From the NCBI GenBank assembly GCA_010093685.1, contig MU006258.1, positions 1 to 64,000 of the forward strand: 64,000 nt of DNA, written 5' to 3'. The position numbers and the translations under genes were made by a program. Source of the stretch: Ophiobolus disseminans. Lineage: Eukaryota > Ascomycota > Dothideomycetes > Pleosporales > Phaeosphaeriaceae. Shown here piece by piece: positions 20,412 through 30,142 of the stretch. The stretch's first letter is position 1. Every line of letters starts with the position of its first letter. The notes beneath the pieces were generated by a model. It saw only the letters and a list, made by a program, of their open reading frames with translations, was not told the DNA's origin and made no database searches.

Positions 20412-21212
20412 ATGTCTCTGTCACTACTGCCTGTCGAGATCCTTGATGAAGTTAGTGTCCATCTCTCATTAAGCGATCTACTCGCCCTCATTAGAGTTTC
20501 CCAACCACTGTACACTTGTCTCGCAAGAACTCTTTACCGCCGGGCCCGAGATTATAGGAAGATCAATAGCACTATCTTGACGACTGGGCTGCAGAATGTA
20601 ACTTTTTGGTTCGACAAGGGCGGTAGTGGCTCAGTCATGGAATGGGCTGTCATTCACGAACGTCCTTGTACATTCGAGCGGCTGTTGTTGGATCCTATGA
20701 TGGACTTGTTACAGGCTGATAGTTATGGGGTCACGCTTCTACATCGTTTGTCCGGACAAGGATTAGTTCAATACATGAAACCGCTTATCAGAAGGCTCAA
20801 GTGCGCCGGAATCGATCCATTCCAGGTCGACCATTCACTGCTCACCCCCCTTCACTATGCTGCGGGTCGTGGTCTGATCCAAGGGGTGCATTGTCTCATC
20901 GCACTTGGTGCTGACGTGTCGTCAAAAGACCACCATGGAAATACGCCTTTGCATCTAGCAGCAGTAACAGGGTCACACTGGGTATTTGCACAGCTAGCCC
21001 AAGCGGGTGCTAGTGTTAACTCGGAAGGCCGTTTCGGTTGGACGCCTATTGACCAGGCGAGCATATCGCAACACCTCCATGCAGTGGAAGAGCTGAAGAG
21101 GCTTGGTTCACGACCTCCCACTTGGCAGCATAGGCAAAATGCCCTCAACGAGTTCCTGCGGCTGTCTCCGTGCCCGCTCTATTGCTATCTTCATCATGTC
21201 GATTTTTCGTGA
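20412..21212 (+). CDS. F-box and ankyrin-repeat protein
   Basis: A single-exon protein of 266 residues starting at ATG 20412. The N-terminus is an F-box: LSLLPVEILDEVSVHLSLSD and LLALIRVSQPLYTCLARTLY. It is followed by ankyrin-type repeats, the clearest being LLTPLHYAAGRGLIQGVHCL, HGNTPLHLAAVTGSHWVFAQ and FGWTPIDQASISQHLHAVEE. F-box proteins link targets to SCF ubiquitin ligases through Skp1, and the ankyrins would bind the target; neither partner can be told from sequence. No signal peptide or membrane helix. Confidence 0.8.
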   Translation: MSLSLLPVEILDEVSVHLSLSDLLALIRVSQPLYTCLARTLYRRARDYRKINSTILTTGLQNVTFWFDKGGSGSVMEWAVIHERPCTFERLLLDPMMDLLQADSYGVTLLHRLSGQGLVQYMKPLIRRLKCAGIDPFQVDHSLLTPLHYAAGRGLIQGVHCLIALGADVSSKDHHGNTPLHLAAVTGSHWVFAQLAQAGASVNSEGRFGWTPIDQASISQHLHAVEELKRLGSRPPTWQHRQNALNEFLRLSPCPLYCYLHHVDFS

Positions 21213-21592
21213 AGGTGTGAGAGAGAGCATAGAAATAAAATAGGTCATTTATACAGTCGCTTGCACTTGCAGTTTCCGCTTCTTGCACGCCGCTGAATTG
21301 TTATCCTACGCATACCCCTGTCTCGCTTAATCCAAGCATCTCCTAGATAGGTCTAGGCTCAATCAATCGCCGCTGGTGAAACGCTAACCTAACTTTTTGC
21401 AATGGACATCTAAAATACGCTTGCGAGGGGCGTTGCAGACAGGCATTAGATAGTAGCACTTGGTTGTAACGTTATTTGAGACGTCTTTTTAGAGAGTAAC
21501 TGTTGATGAAGACTTGTAGATATATATAGTGGCACGTGACAGGTCTGTTACGTGCCCGGCAGCCACCCATGGGAGACCCGCAGGTGGTTTAG

Positions 21593-21910
21593 ATGGAAGC
21601 ACTCCTGACAAAGCTATGTTACGCTAATTATTGCTTGTTGAATAAACAAGCAACAGAGCAGTTATCAACGCTACACTCGCTTGCACGTTTGGCTTCCAAT
21701 CTGCAGATCGCACAAGACGCTCAGCATGCAGGGCCCCTGTATTGCCGTCCACAAGATGCTTTCTCTCGATGCCTAGGTGAATGTTTATATTTCATCCATG
21801 ATAAAATAGATTACGGAGAGCAGACACCACTAGTAAGTTACTTTTATATCGAAATTGAGCTACTTGATTTTTGTGTCTATCGAGAGAGATTTGCATTGCG
21901 CCTAGTCTGA
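21593..21910 (+). CDS. Hypothetical short protein
   Basis: A 105-codon frame starting at ATG 21593, with a helical Leu-rich beginning (LLTKLCYANYCLLNKQATEQ). A strong donor (gtaagt) after the codons for EQTPL near 21833, and an acceptor ttgcag near 21920, suggest that the last 25 residues are intron and that the real protein ends after three more codons (about 83 residues). The family is unknown, and it may be non-coding. It is convergent with the ankyrin-CorA gene. Confidence 0.3.
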   Translation: MEALLTKLCYANYCLLNKQATEQLSTLHSLARLASNLQIAQDAQHAGPLYCRPQDAFSRCLGECLYFIHDKIDYGEQTPLVSYFYIEIELLDFCVYRERFALRLV

Positions 21911-21957
21911 ATTTGCAGTGTATAAGCTAATAAACGCACCTAGCATGAGTCTTAACA

Positions 21958-24910
21958 TTACTTTGGTAAAGTTAACTGGCCTGATTTTGATCCTTGGCGA
22001 AATGCTATCGGACCCTCAGACTGTCGTCGGCAATACGCATTTAGGCATTCTTTGATCCACTCAGTCTGTCTACCAGTCAGCTCATTTTCTACAGACTCTC
22101 GAATGTGAGATGCACTAACTTGACCATATTTAGAAAGAAGCCACACAAGGACAGTTAAGGTCAAACAACCTCCTCCAAAGAGCAGGTACCATCGCCAATC
22201 GGGATTAGACTCTAGTATATCCACGTTCATACCGAATAGGCTCTGTCAACAAAAATAATTAAATTAGCTTAGACATAGACTTGTAGAGCCCAGAACAGGT
22301 CTTACAGAGGCAAACATAGCAGGCAAGAAGATGAACTAAGTATCAAACGTAAGCTCAAGACTGACGAAGGTGCCAGGTAAATCGTACTGTAATCCAACTT
22401 AGCCGTTTTATGCTGGTGGCGATACTCGTGGATTGACGAGCCTCGTTTATTGATGCCCACGCAAATCCCTACTTTATGTTAATTACTCCCGGGCTACCAA
22501 CGAAACAGTGATTGGGAATACGAACAAACTGAAGAAGTTCTTTCACGGTTTGATCTAGTTGGTTGAATTGTTCGTTGACATCAACAGCAAATTGATCGAT
22601 CTCCGATTGGATGGTTCTTCGACCGCCGTCGTCATCATATTTGCCGCAGTATTCCACGACGAACTTTTGCGCTAATTGAAACTGGCCCTTGAAGTCGCTT
22701 CGAAGCTGAGCCAATTCATGTGCATCTTCCGCGAGGCAGTCTATCAACTCAACACTGTTTTTTCCTTTAGCATGCAGCTGGTCCAAACGCTATACCAAGA
22801 GAACACTGTGATTAGCAAAGCTCATGATTATATTTGATCAAGATGTTGTACTCACGTATTGAGACAGACGTTTTTGAGCTGTTGCGCCGAAGTCAAGCCA
22901 GTTTACCTTCAATTGGCGAACAAAGAGAGCAAAGAAGTCAGCTCCATTGGCTGGAACCCAGCCGTATGGGAGTGTGCTGAAGTGCTCTGTCGACTTCCAG
23001 CAAGATCTATCTTTCGGCCGTGATGGTTGTAGAATGTGCCAAGCGATTGCTTGTTCGCTCCAGTGAGATACCAGAGACGATGATCGGTTTTCTATCTGCT
23101 TCTCCTTCGTCGGAAAAGTTCCAACGATGAAGACGGTGTGATAGCTGTCGTAGTACTTGTAACCTGAGAACATCTCTGATTTGTCAGGTTTCAAAATACT
23201 ATCTGGACTGCAGGGCGGGCATCGCGACCACGTGGAATAGTTAGGAAATAGCCTGATCGCAATTTGAGTATTGTGCTGGCAGTGGAGATGCCGAGTCACT
23301 CACAGTAACCGTCGAGCGGGTCCCATCTTACTCGACACATTAACTTGCTGTGCTTTAACGAACTGTAAAGATTGCCTTCCGCATGGTGATTGAGACAAGT
23401 CTACAACGACTTCCGATTGTCCTTTGCCATATGCATCTAGCCATTGTGCTGACATAATATCTTTTGTCCGCGCGGAATGCTTAAGGAGCAATTCGACAAG
23501 GCTATGATGCTTTCCCTCAAGCGCTAGTAGGAGAGGAGTTTTGCCGTCAGTGTCCTTGTAGTTAATATGTGCTTTCTTGCATATAAGTTCCTCGGCTATA
23601 TCAACGTGGCCTGATCTAGCTGCAATATGCAAAGGTGTTCGTCCATTAATGTTCCTGCCATCGACATTGCTTCCTTCTATGAGAAGAAATCGCAAAAGGG
23701 ACAAGGCTCCATCTTGAGCCAGTATATGCAATGCAATTCTGTCCCTCTTGATGAGCAATTTGATTGCTGCTGCATGTTTGTTCTTAACGGCGCACAAGAG
23801 CGGCGTGCAGAGGTCTTGATCCGTCGAATCTGGGTCGACTTTGTTTTTGAGTAAAGATTCGATGACGGCCTTATGCCCATGTTCGGCAGCCCACCATAAA
23901 GGCGTTCGGTCTGCTTCGTCCCTGGAATCAGGATCAACTGATTCTTGCCGGAGCAAGAGAAAGACCACCAACAAATGCCCCTCTGCTGCCGCTTGCGACA
24001 ACGGTGTCCGACCATCGTCATCCTTCATGTCTGGATCGATTCCTTTCTGAAGGAGTTGCGTAATCACCGTTATCTGTCCAATTTCTGCAGCTCTAGATAA
24101 CAGTGTACGACCATGGAAGTCCTTGGACGAAAGACTCTTGCTGCTTCGATCGAGTAGAGTCTGGAAGGCCGTTGGAAGTTTGACATCCTTACTTGGCAGA
24201 TATGTAACGGCCCATGATAGCGGTGTTCGACCTTCATTATCGCGGGAATTGGGATCAATGTCGTCCAGACTCAGCAGCAACTCCACTATCCTGCACTGTT
24301 GTATTTTGGTGCTTCCGGACGGTTCAGATTCAAAGCACTTCACGGCCCAGGACAAAGTAGTTCGACCGGCTGTGTCTTTGGACTCTGGTATGAGTCTATG
24401 CTTGATCAGCATCCTTACTGATTGCACTTGACTTGCGGCTGCAGCTCGAGATAGCGGTGTGTGGCCGACAACATCGGTGCAGTTTGGTTCGATGTCCTTG
24501 TGCTTGAGTAGTTGCTCAATCAAACTGTTATGTCCATGTTCTGCAGCATGCGATAATGGTGTTCGACCATCGCTATCTTGGCAATTTGGATTGATTCTTC
24601 CATGTGCGAGCAGCAATCTTGCTACTAAATCGTGCATTCGCCTTGGGTGGCCCCAATTTACTGGAGTCGTCGACTTCCCAAGCACCGCCAACAGTAGTGG
24701 CGTACAGTCATTACTGTTTTTGAAATTTGGATCGAGTTGGTCATCTCCAAGCAACAGCTCTAAAGATGCTGCATCCCCATTCTCTGCAGCTTGTAACAAT
24801 AGTTGACCGTTGTTGCTCTCCTCAGCTATTGAATCAACGGAGTCCTGCTGAGGCCATAATTCTACCTGCTCTTGTTTTCTACCTGCATCGACTTGCAATG
24901 CCAATGTCAA
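21958..24910 (-). CDS. Ankyrin-repeat protein with C-terminal CorA-like membrane domain
   Basis: Six exons on the minus strand: 24910-23304, 23252-22856, 22789-22526, 22468-22388, 22335-22306 and 22242-21958, giving 887 residues with all phases consistent. Residues about 30-480 are some thirteen ankyrin repeats (for example GRTPLSHAAEHGHNSLIEQL). After a linker and a helical region comes the CorA-like end: WASINEARQSTSIATSIKRL, SWIT-FIFLPAMFAS-SLFGMNVDILES, NPDWRWYLLFGGGCLTLTVL. The GMN motif after the first membrane helix is the CorA magnesium-channel signature, although in fungal ankyrin fusions transport has not been shown. Exons 4 and 5 are only 81 and 30 bp, which hides the domain from plain ORF searches. 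It is expected in a membrane, with the ankyrins cytoplasmic. The exon 3 donor (gttcgt) is the least certain boundary. Confidence 0.8.
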
Positions 24911-25704
24911 CCCGTAAACGTGCGAAGGCTCCAGAATTACACTTACTCGCTAAAACTCGCCTCCGTTTTTTCAAGGCCATTGCAATCTCTTGGTACGAAT
25001 GCGAACTCGAGATTCCAGGACACCTGTGGTTGAGACAATCTTTGGATTGATGTCTATGTGGCTCTATCTAGGCGATGAGTGAGTCCGGCACAATATTTAG
25101 GCAGCAGCCTGCTCATGCGCTTACTCCAACCCATGTCCGCGGTTGAAGCAAGGCTGACGCCTATCAGCCTATGGCGCAAACTAGACTGTAAGAGTGCGGC
25201 AAGGCTGAAGCGACATTCGCTAGCGACTGTATGTCACGCTTTAACAGTATTGTAATTCAGTGGCAAGTTCGCCAGCAAAGCTAGATTGTTACTCACCCTG
25301 TTTTGCTACCTGCTTTGTTGTGTTACTGGCTGCTGCCTTTTAGCCCCCAGCGCGTGCAGCTGAGCCAGCTGAACAGGCCGGCTGGGATATGGTGGACGAA
25401 TATGGCCGGTGCTTGGCTGTAGCTGTCTCAAGCAGCGCGTCTGGTGCCGTCATCTAGGCGGTTGCAGAGACAGATGGGCGCTGCTGCAGTTGCAGTATGG
25501 TCTGCCGTCAGTATGCATGTGGGGTCCGCTTGGAGCAATTAGGGTAAAGCCTTTGCTAAGCGAGACAAGGGTACGCGTAGGATGGGAACTGGTCAGCGTG
25601 CGAAGAGCGGAAACTGCAAGTGCAAGCCACTGTACCAATAAAAGTTATAAGATGGGCTTCATGCTTTACTTTCCCAAACTATGTAATTAATTATGAATTA
25701 AGAC
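24911..25704. other. Spacer, no gene seen
   Basis: About 790 bp between two minus-strand genes. It is rich in cagctg and gctgc words between 25320 and 25500, with no credible frame. Confidence 0.4.
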
Positions 25705-26496
25705 TTAGCACAAGGGCTTTGCTCTAGCAGACCTTGTCTTTTTTATGGCCCTTCTTAGTACCGCGAGCAGAGCAGGACCGTTTGCCATCATAATTCTGCG
25801 TAGGTCATGCCGTTCATTTACGCTTTCCAAACCTGTTAACCTTGTCTTGAGCCACTCATGCGCGAAATCGACTATCGCATGGTCTGGTTTACTAAGCCAA
25901 GTCTTATACTTTTGCAGCCTGTGCTGTGCTCCGTTGCCAACGTGACGTGTCCTCGTTTGCGGATTGACGGCTTCGACCGTTGGAGATGTGATAACTGACG
26001 TTATCTCACCAACAATGCGTTTGGCTTTGTCTTCAACTAAACGGGTGTCATGGCTGTCTGCCTGGATGCTACTTTCTTTGAGCAAAAGAATCGCCAGTGC
26101 GATAGCATAATTCGCCTGGTAAAGCTCAGAGCAGGATGAAGCAAGAGACTTGGTAGACGCTGCGCTAATGATTCTTAGCGAAGCCTTGACGAGGAGATGC
26201 TCGTCTGCCATGATGGTTAGGACTGCCGTTCAGGGAAGTTAGAAAGCCATCTTTTACTGTAATTTAGCATTATCGCACTAGTGCTCACCCCTCACGTCTA
26301 TAATATGCGACCCCCCTCCACTTAGGTACATAATGAGATCCCAGAGATGGCGGCCATCCGATTGGATAATCCAAGCGTGGTTGAGAGCGGGAAAATCAAA
26401 CGTTTGCCAACCCACTCCGGTCAATAGCTCTCTCCTATGTTGGTCGATTAAATTGGTCGGAATTCTCAACCATACACTAAAGGTCATGTAGGTCAC
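25705..26496 (-). CDS. Hypothetical two-exon protein
   Basis: Exons 26496-26289 and 26222-25705 join in phase 1 (donor gtgagc, acceptor ggcag) to give 241 residues. The N-terminal part (WQTFDFPALNHAWIIQSDGR and the segment after it) and the helical C-terminal part (ELYQANYAIALAILLLKESS) both look like real protein. The end is basic (RRAIKKTRSARAKPLC). I do not recognise a family. The start codon lies four bases from the start of the divergent gene at 26500, which is unusual; the real gene may begin at ATG 26211 (168 residues) instead. Confidence 0.45.
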
Positions 26497-26499
26497 GAT

Positions 26500-27834
26500 A
26501 TGGCTGCCGATTCAAAACGAGAGTGCCTAGTAAAACCATGCTCCGACGACGTCTACTCTTACGACCTCCTCAATCAATCGCGGCACACATATAAGACATG
26601 GAATGGATGGACAATTGGTGCCTATGTACACACATGGCTCCCTGTGCATCCTAAAGAGATAGCTGGATATAATGGACACACATGGCGGGACTGTCCAGTC
26701 CTCCTTGTCGACGTTCGAAAGAGAAAAGACGAGCACGTTCAATTCATTGTGGCGCATTTATATGATTGGGATGCAGCTGTAAGACGCCTCGGACGGGCAG
26801 CAGGGTTCGCTTGGTTACGAGCTCGCCTTTCACTAAGAGAGTGGCCTGCGAGTTCGACACACGTGCTGAGCAACGACTTCGAGCTTGTCTACGAGTGGAA
26901 GCTAAAGACTTGGTTGCGGCCAGATTCTCCCTCTATCTCCGCAGACTATGCTATCAACACTCGCAGTAACAAGCTCGAGCGATGTACACTGCAGCCTACA
27001 ACAGATATAGGACGAGCCTTACAGATGACATCTACGTTCACTGGCCTACTTCAGCTGCCACGCGAGATTCGAGCCATAATATACGCATATGCACTCTTGG
27101 ACGAAGTGCAGAAGACGAGTTTCAGTTGCATTCATCTCTGCAGTATGCTACATAGACGCTGCGGTTTTCATGAAAAAAGTGGTTCTCCATGGCGTCATGA
27201 TCGTCACGCGCTGGGTCCGCTTCCGAGGCTCCAAACTCCAGGCCTTCTTCGAGTCTGCCAGCAGATTCGGAGCGAAGCACTAGAAGATGTTTATCGAACA
27301 AAGACTTTAGTAGTGTGTATTCCTTCAAAAGAGAGTTCAGTCATTGACCTCAACCAGAGCGGTCTTCCGGATGTGCATCGCTTCTTACGCGTGAGGGTCG
27401 AGTTTAGATTAGACTGCTCTAACTCATGGTACCCTCCACTGGTCATGGGTATGCTTGAACAACGTGTCCAATTTCTCCAGATTATTATTCGACTTGAAGA
27501 ACACGGCCCTATACCTTCGTGTAGCAATGTGGCAACACGTATTGGTGCACTTTTATCTTTTCTAAAGAGACTGTCAGGTGGAGAGAGTATGAGATACCAG
27601 CCGTTGCAGCTTACGTGGGGAGTTACTAGTGCTCAAAAGGAGGCTGGTGATTATAGCTGCATGAGTACGTACTTGAGTGGCACATATCTTCAACATATGT
27701 GGGATTGCGTGCACGACGATAAATACGGTTGCCCTAGTTTAGCACAGACAGAGGCCTGCGATTCTATGGGATGCAAGCTCCATAGTCGTCGTACAATCAC
27801 GTATGCTAGTACAGTAGTGCATAAGCAGGTATAA
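26500..27834 (+). CDS. Fungal F-box-like (2EXR-type) protein
   Basis: Single exon, 444 residues. From about residue 185 to 270 it has the pattern of fungal F-box-like 2EXR proteins: LLQLPREIRAIIYAYALLDE, then PGLLRVCQQIRSEALEDVYR. The N-terminal 170 residues (WNGWTIGAYVHTWLPVHPKE, CPVLLVDVRKRKDEHVQFIV) form a separate beta-rich region that I cannot name. The C-terminus has several Cys (CDSMGCKLHSRRT). These proteins are numerous in filamentous fungi and mostly uncharacterised. The start lies against the divergent gene; a start further in is possible. Confidence 0.65.
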   Translation: MAADSKRECLVKPCSDDVYSYDLLNQSRHTYKTWNGWTIGAYVHTWLPVHPKEIAGYNGHTWRDCPVLLVDVRKRKDEHVQFIVAHLYDWDAAVRRLGRAAGFAWLRARLSLREWPASSTHVLSNDFELVYEWKLKTWLRPDSPSISADYAINTRSNKLERCTLQPTTDIGRALQMTSTFTGLLQLPREIRAIIYAYALLDEVQKTSFSCIHLCSMLHRRCGFHEKSGSPWRHDRHALGPLPRLQTPGLLRVCQQIRSEALEDVYRTKTLVVCIPSKESSVIDLNQSGLPDVHRFLRVRVEFRLDCSNSWYPPLVMGMLEQRVQFLQIIIRLEEHGPIPSCSNVATRIGALLSFLKRLSGGESMRYQPLQLTWGVTSAQKEAGDYSCMSTYLSGTYLQHMWDCVHDDKYGCPSLAQTEACDSMGCKLHSRRTITYASTVVHKQV

Positions 27835-28131
27835 GGTTGTTTAAGCAGAGATTGAATACAACATGACATTGTCTAAGTTATATGCTCTATAATTAACAGA
27901 ACACAATTAGTTAATAAGACATAAGCAGACACTCGGACGATGGATCAGCAACTAATGGATCAATTTGAGCTAACTTGAATGGCAAAGTAGCCTACATAAA
28001 CCGAATCCTGTTGTGTGCAAGCATCTACTAACCTCTTCTGCTGAGCGCGGCTCTTACTGCATCTGCAGACGGCTTGCTCGACCTATTGATAAAAGGCGAC
28101 TCCTCTAATATGGTGGGCAGCGTGCCGTGAC

Positions 28132-28174
28132 CTCGCAATGTTAAGTGGCTCGCAATGTTAAGTGGCTCGCAATG
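28132..28174. repeat. 17-bp tandem repeat across a stop codon
   Basis: The unit ctcgcaatgttaagtgg occurs at 28132-28148 and 28149-28165, followed by a partial third copy to 28174. It spans the stop codon of the minus-strand gene at 28141-28527, so copy number would change the C-terminus. The 300 bp before it (27835-28131) hold nothing recognisable. Confidence 0.7.
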
Positions 28175-28527
28175 GGCTCGCCCGGAAGTTCTACCCAGAT
28201 TCTCTGGGAAGGTTCGGTATGGTGCTCTGAGACGTATGCAGCCGCATGAATCTCGCTAGCAGGATGATTAACGTGGTAGTGATGATGTATTTCGACCACG
28301 ACGGTGCCAGCAGCTGCGTTGGCGCTTGAAGGCTTACACAGTAGAGACTTGGCCTCAGCGCACAATCGTCTCGAGCATATCAGATTGTTTAACGCAAAGT
28401 CTTGCAGTGTGTATCGAGCGCGGGACGAGCGAGGCCGGCCGCAAAGCAGACAGCTGTTTTGTTTCGCGATAATGGGGTGCTGCGGCAAGAAATATTCAAG
28501 AGACCTTGTGGCAGCACACCGCTTCAT
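28141..28527 (-). CDS. Hypothetical Cys/His-containing protein
   Basis: I place the start at ATG 28527 (MKRCAATRSLEYFLPQHPII), giving 128 residues; the open frame extends upstream to 28809 but with less protein-like composition. Visible are NSCLLCGRPRSS (a C-x2-C pair), then SRRLCAEAKSLLC, a His-rich stretch (EIHHHYHVNHP) and an acidic end. This could bind a metal. No family recognised. Its stop codon sits inside a tandem repeat. Confidence 0.45.
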   Translation of the reverse strand: MKRCAATRSLEYFLPQHPIIAKQNSCLLCGRPRSSRARYTLQDFALNNLICSRRLCAEAKSLLCKPSSANAAAGTVVVEIHHHYHVNHPASEIHAAAYVSEHHTEPSQRIWVELPGEPIASHLTLRAT

Positions 28528-28954
28528 TATCGTTATGTTGTCTGGCGGAGGCTGATGGCTGAGACGACTGGTATGATGACGATACAGCGAGTGAGTGACT
28601 GATTGGCGGGAGACGCTGTAGATAGATAACAAGTTGGACACATGCAGCCCTGCAGTGTCTTCATCCCAAATCTTTGCAACAGCAGCACCAATTCTGGGTC
28701 TCGAAGAAGGAGATACACCATAATTGCTGCGTAGCAGCATAATATAGAGCGCACACGGTGATTGGCATGATTCAAGCTCGACGCTCATTGGCCAAAAAAA
28801 GTGTCGCACTCACGTGATGTTGGGAACTTCAAAACTTATCGCCGACGCCGACGCGACGCGACGCGCCGACCCCACACACCAAATGTGAGCATCCATCCCA
28901 TCAAAGACACCAAATCTCTGCGACAATAAGCATTGCAATTCGACTGCAAACAAT
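28528..28954. other. Spacer with a gacgc-rich stretch
   Basis: No gene beyond the upstream extension of the minus-strand frame. Near 28841-28870 there is a gccgacgccgacgcgacgcg low-complexity run. Confidence 0.4.
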
Positions 28955-29012
28955 GAGAAGCCCACCGCAGGTATTGGGGGAGGGGGGGGTCCAGGGGGTC
29001 TCCCCTGGTATT
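28955..29012 (+). repeat. Copy 1 of a repeat with internal hairpin
   Basis: Begins gagaagcccaccgcaggt and ends with a perfect 7-bp hairpin (ccagggg, four-base loop, cccctgg) at 28991-29008. A second copy lies at 29122-29172. Confidence 0.7.
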
Positions 29013-29121
29013 GACGGTAAGACTCTACTTAGAACGTCAGACGATAAACGCGAAGCTAATGCGAAAGGTTTGCGCAACACTGACGGCAACAACTACAACA
29101 CCACAAGCTGAGTATGACAAG

Positions 29122-29172
29122 GAAGAGCCCACCGCAGGTGTTAGAAGGGTCCAGGGGGTCTCCCCTAGTATC
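29122..29172 (+). repeat. Copy 2 of the hairpin repeat
   Basis: Shares gagcccaccgcaggt and the ggtccagggggtctcccct block with copy 1; the outer stem base is changed (cta instead of ctg). The same orientation and about 165 bp spacing suggest a duplicated element. Confidence 0.7.
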
Positions 29173-29221
29173 TCTTTCAAGCGTCTCTAAGCTGGCCAGC
29201 GTATCACCAAGGTAGCTGCCA

Positions 29222-29533
29222 TTGCTTTTGTCGATCGGAGAAGCCCACGAGCGGACGATACCTCACGTTGCCGGAGATCCTCCTCGTCCCACACCAGGCA
29301 AATTCGTGCCCCCGCTCTTCCACCCAAACGTCTACCCCTCAGGCACAGTCTGCCTCTCCATCCTCAACAAAGAAGAAGGCTGGAAGCCTGTTATCACTAT
29401 AAAGGAGATCCTCTTCGGTATCCAGTCACTCCTCGACGAACCCAGAGCCAGAGTCTCCCGCACAGGCTGACGCGTTCAACCTCTTCAAGAAGGACCGAAC
29501 AACGGGAGGAAGGTGCGCAACATCGTCAAAGAG
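29222..29533 (+). pseudogene. Fragment of a UBC9-type SUMO-conjugating enzyme gene
   Basis: The frame contains the heart of a UBC9-like E2: GKFVPPLFHPNVYPSGTVCL with the active-site Cys, then SILNKEEGWKPVITIKEILF and GIQSLLDEP. The N-terminal half is missing. After LDEP the frame shifts, and the next segment (SPAQADAFNLFKKDR) continues in another frame; a further indel follows near 29505 before the normal end of the family. So at least two frameshifts and a 5' truncation are present, and it cannot make a working E2. No introns separate the pieces, which fits a retrocopy or a fragment carried in by rearrangement. A full functional copy must lie elsewhere in the genome. Confidence 0.85.
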
Positions 29534-29569
29534 AATACCGTGCCGTAGGGCAGGCACGAGAGCAACGCC

Positions 29570-29737
29570 TTAGGCAAGGATGGGCGGCAGCTCGTGGCTT
29601 CCGCGATGCAATCGATGGGCGCATATTGTTCCACCACTTGCGCCGCACGGACGGACGACTTTTCAATGTCGCAACGGCGGCCGCCGTCGACGTCGGCTAC
29701 CTGGCCGCATCGTATTCCGTCTCAGAATCAACCACAC

Positions 29738-29770
<33 letters not shown>

Positions 29771-30085
29771 GGGAAAACGACATGGTCGAGGAGTGGGCGC
29801 CCAAGAAACAGAAGACGGCCCAGGCTTACCGCCCTAGTTGGCAGGACCCGCGGTCACTCGATGTTGAGCGCTCTCAAGGCCACCGATCAGAAGCAAGGTG
29901 CCGGCGAAGAGTCGCAGCAGGGACATCTAGGTATTGTCAGTCGACCGTTCCTCGTCCACGCGACTAACGTATCAGGCAGATAACCATCCGCCCGCTACAC
30001 GAAGCCGACGACGAGCTCACCGCTTCCCACATGGCTCGCCAAGCACATGCAATTTGGCTTCACGGCGGATGACGTAGCAGCACGG
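29570..30085. other. GC-rich patchwork, no intact gene
   Basis: All three plus-strand frames are partly open, with a (ggagca)n-like repeat near 29740-29770 encoding alternating Gln-Glu. No family is recognisable. It separates two UBC9 fragments and looks like joined gene pieces. Confidence 0.35.
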
Positions 30086-30088
30086 CTG

Positions 30089-30142
30089 CCGCACAGGCTG
30101 ACGCGTTCAACCTCTTTAAGAAGGACCGAACGGCATACGAGG
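30089..30142 (+). pseudogene. Second UBC9-derived fragment
   Basis: About 42 bp (30089-30130) repeat the 29459-29500 stretch with one change (a C to T), encoding the AQADAFNLFKKDR part of the E2 C-terminus; the continuation here (acggcatacgagga) resembles the normal ending more closely than in the first fragment. Sequence on both sides is unrelated. Confidence 0.75.

Noticed and set aside
23627..24806. Plus-strand frames with repeated GVRPS-like words
   Set aside because: Complement of the ankyrin repeats on the minus strand.
29594..29983. Three overlapping plus-strand frames of 85-129 residues
   Set aside because: GC-rich, simple-repeat driven (Gln-Glu, Ser-Arg and Gly-Ala in the three frames) and within the patchwork region.
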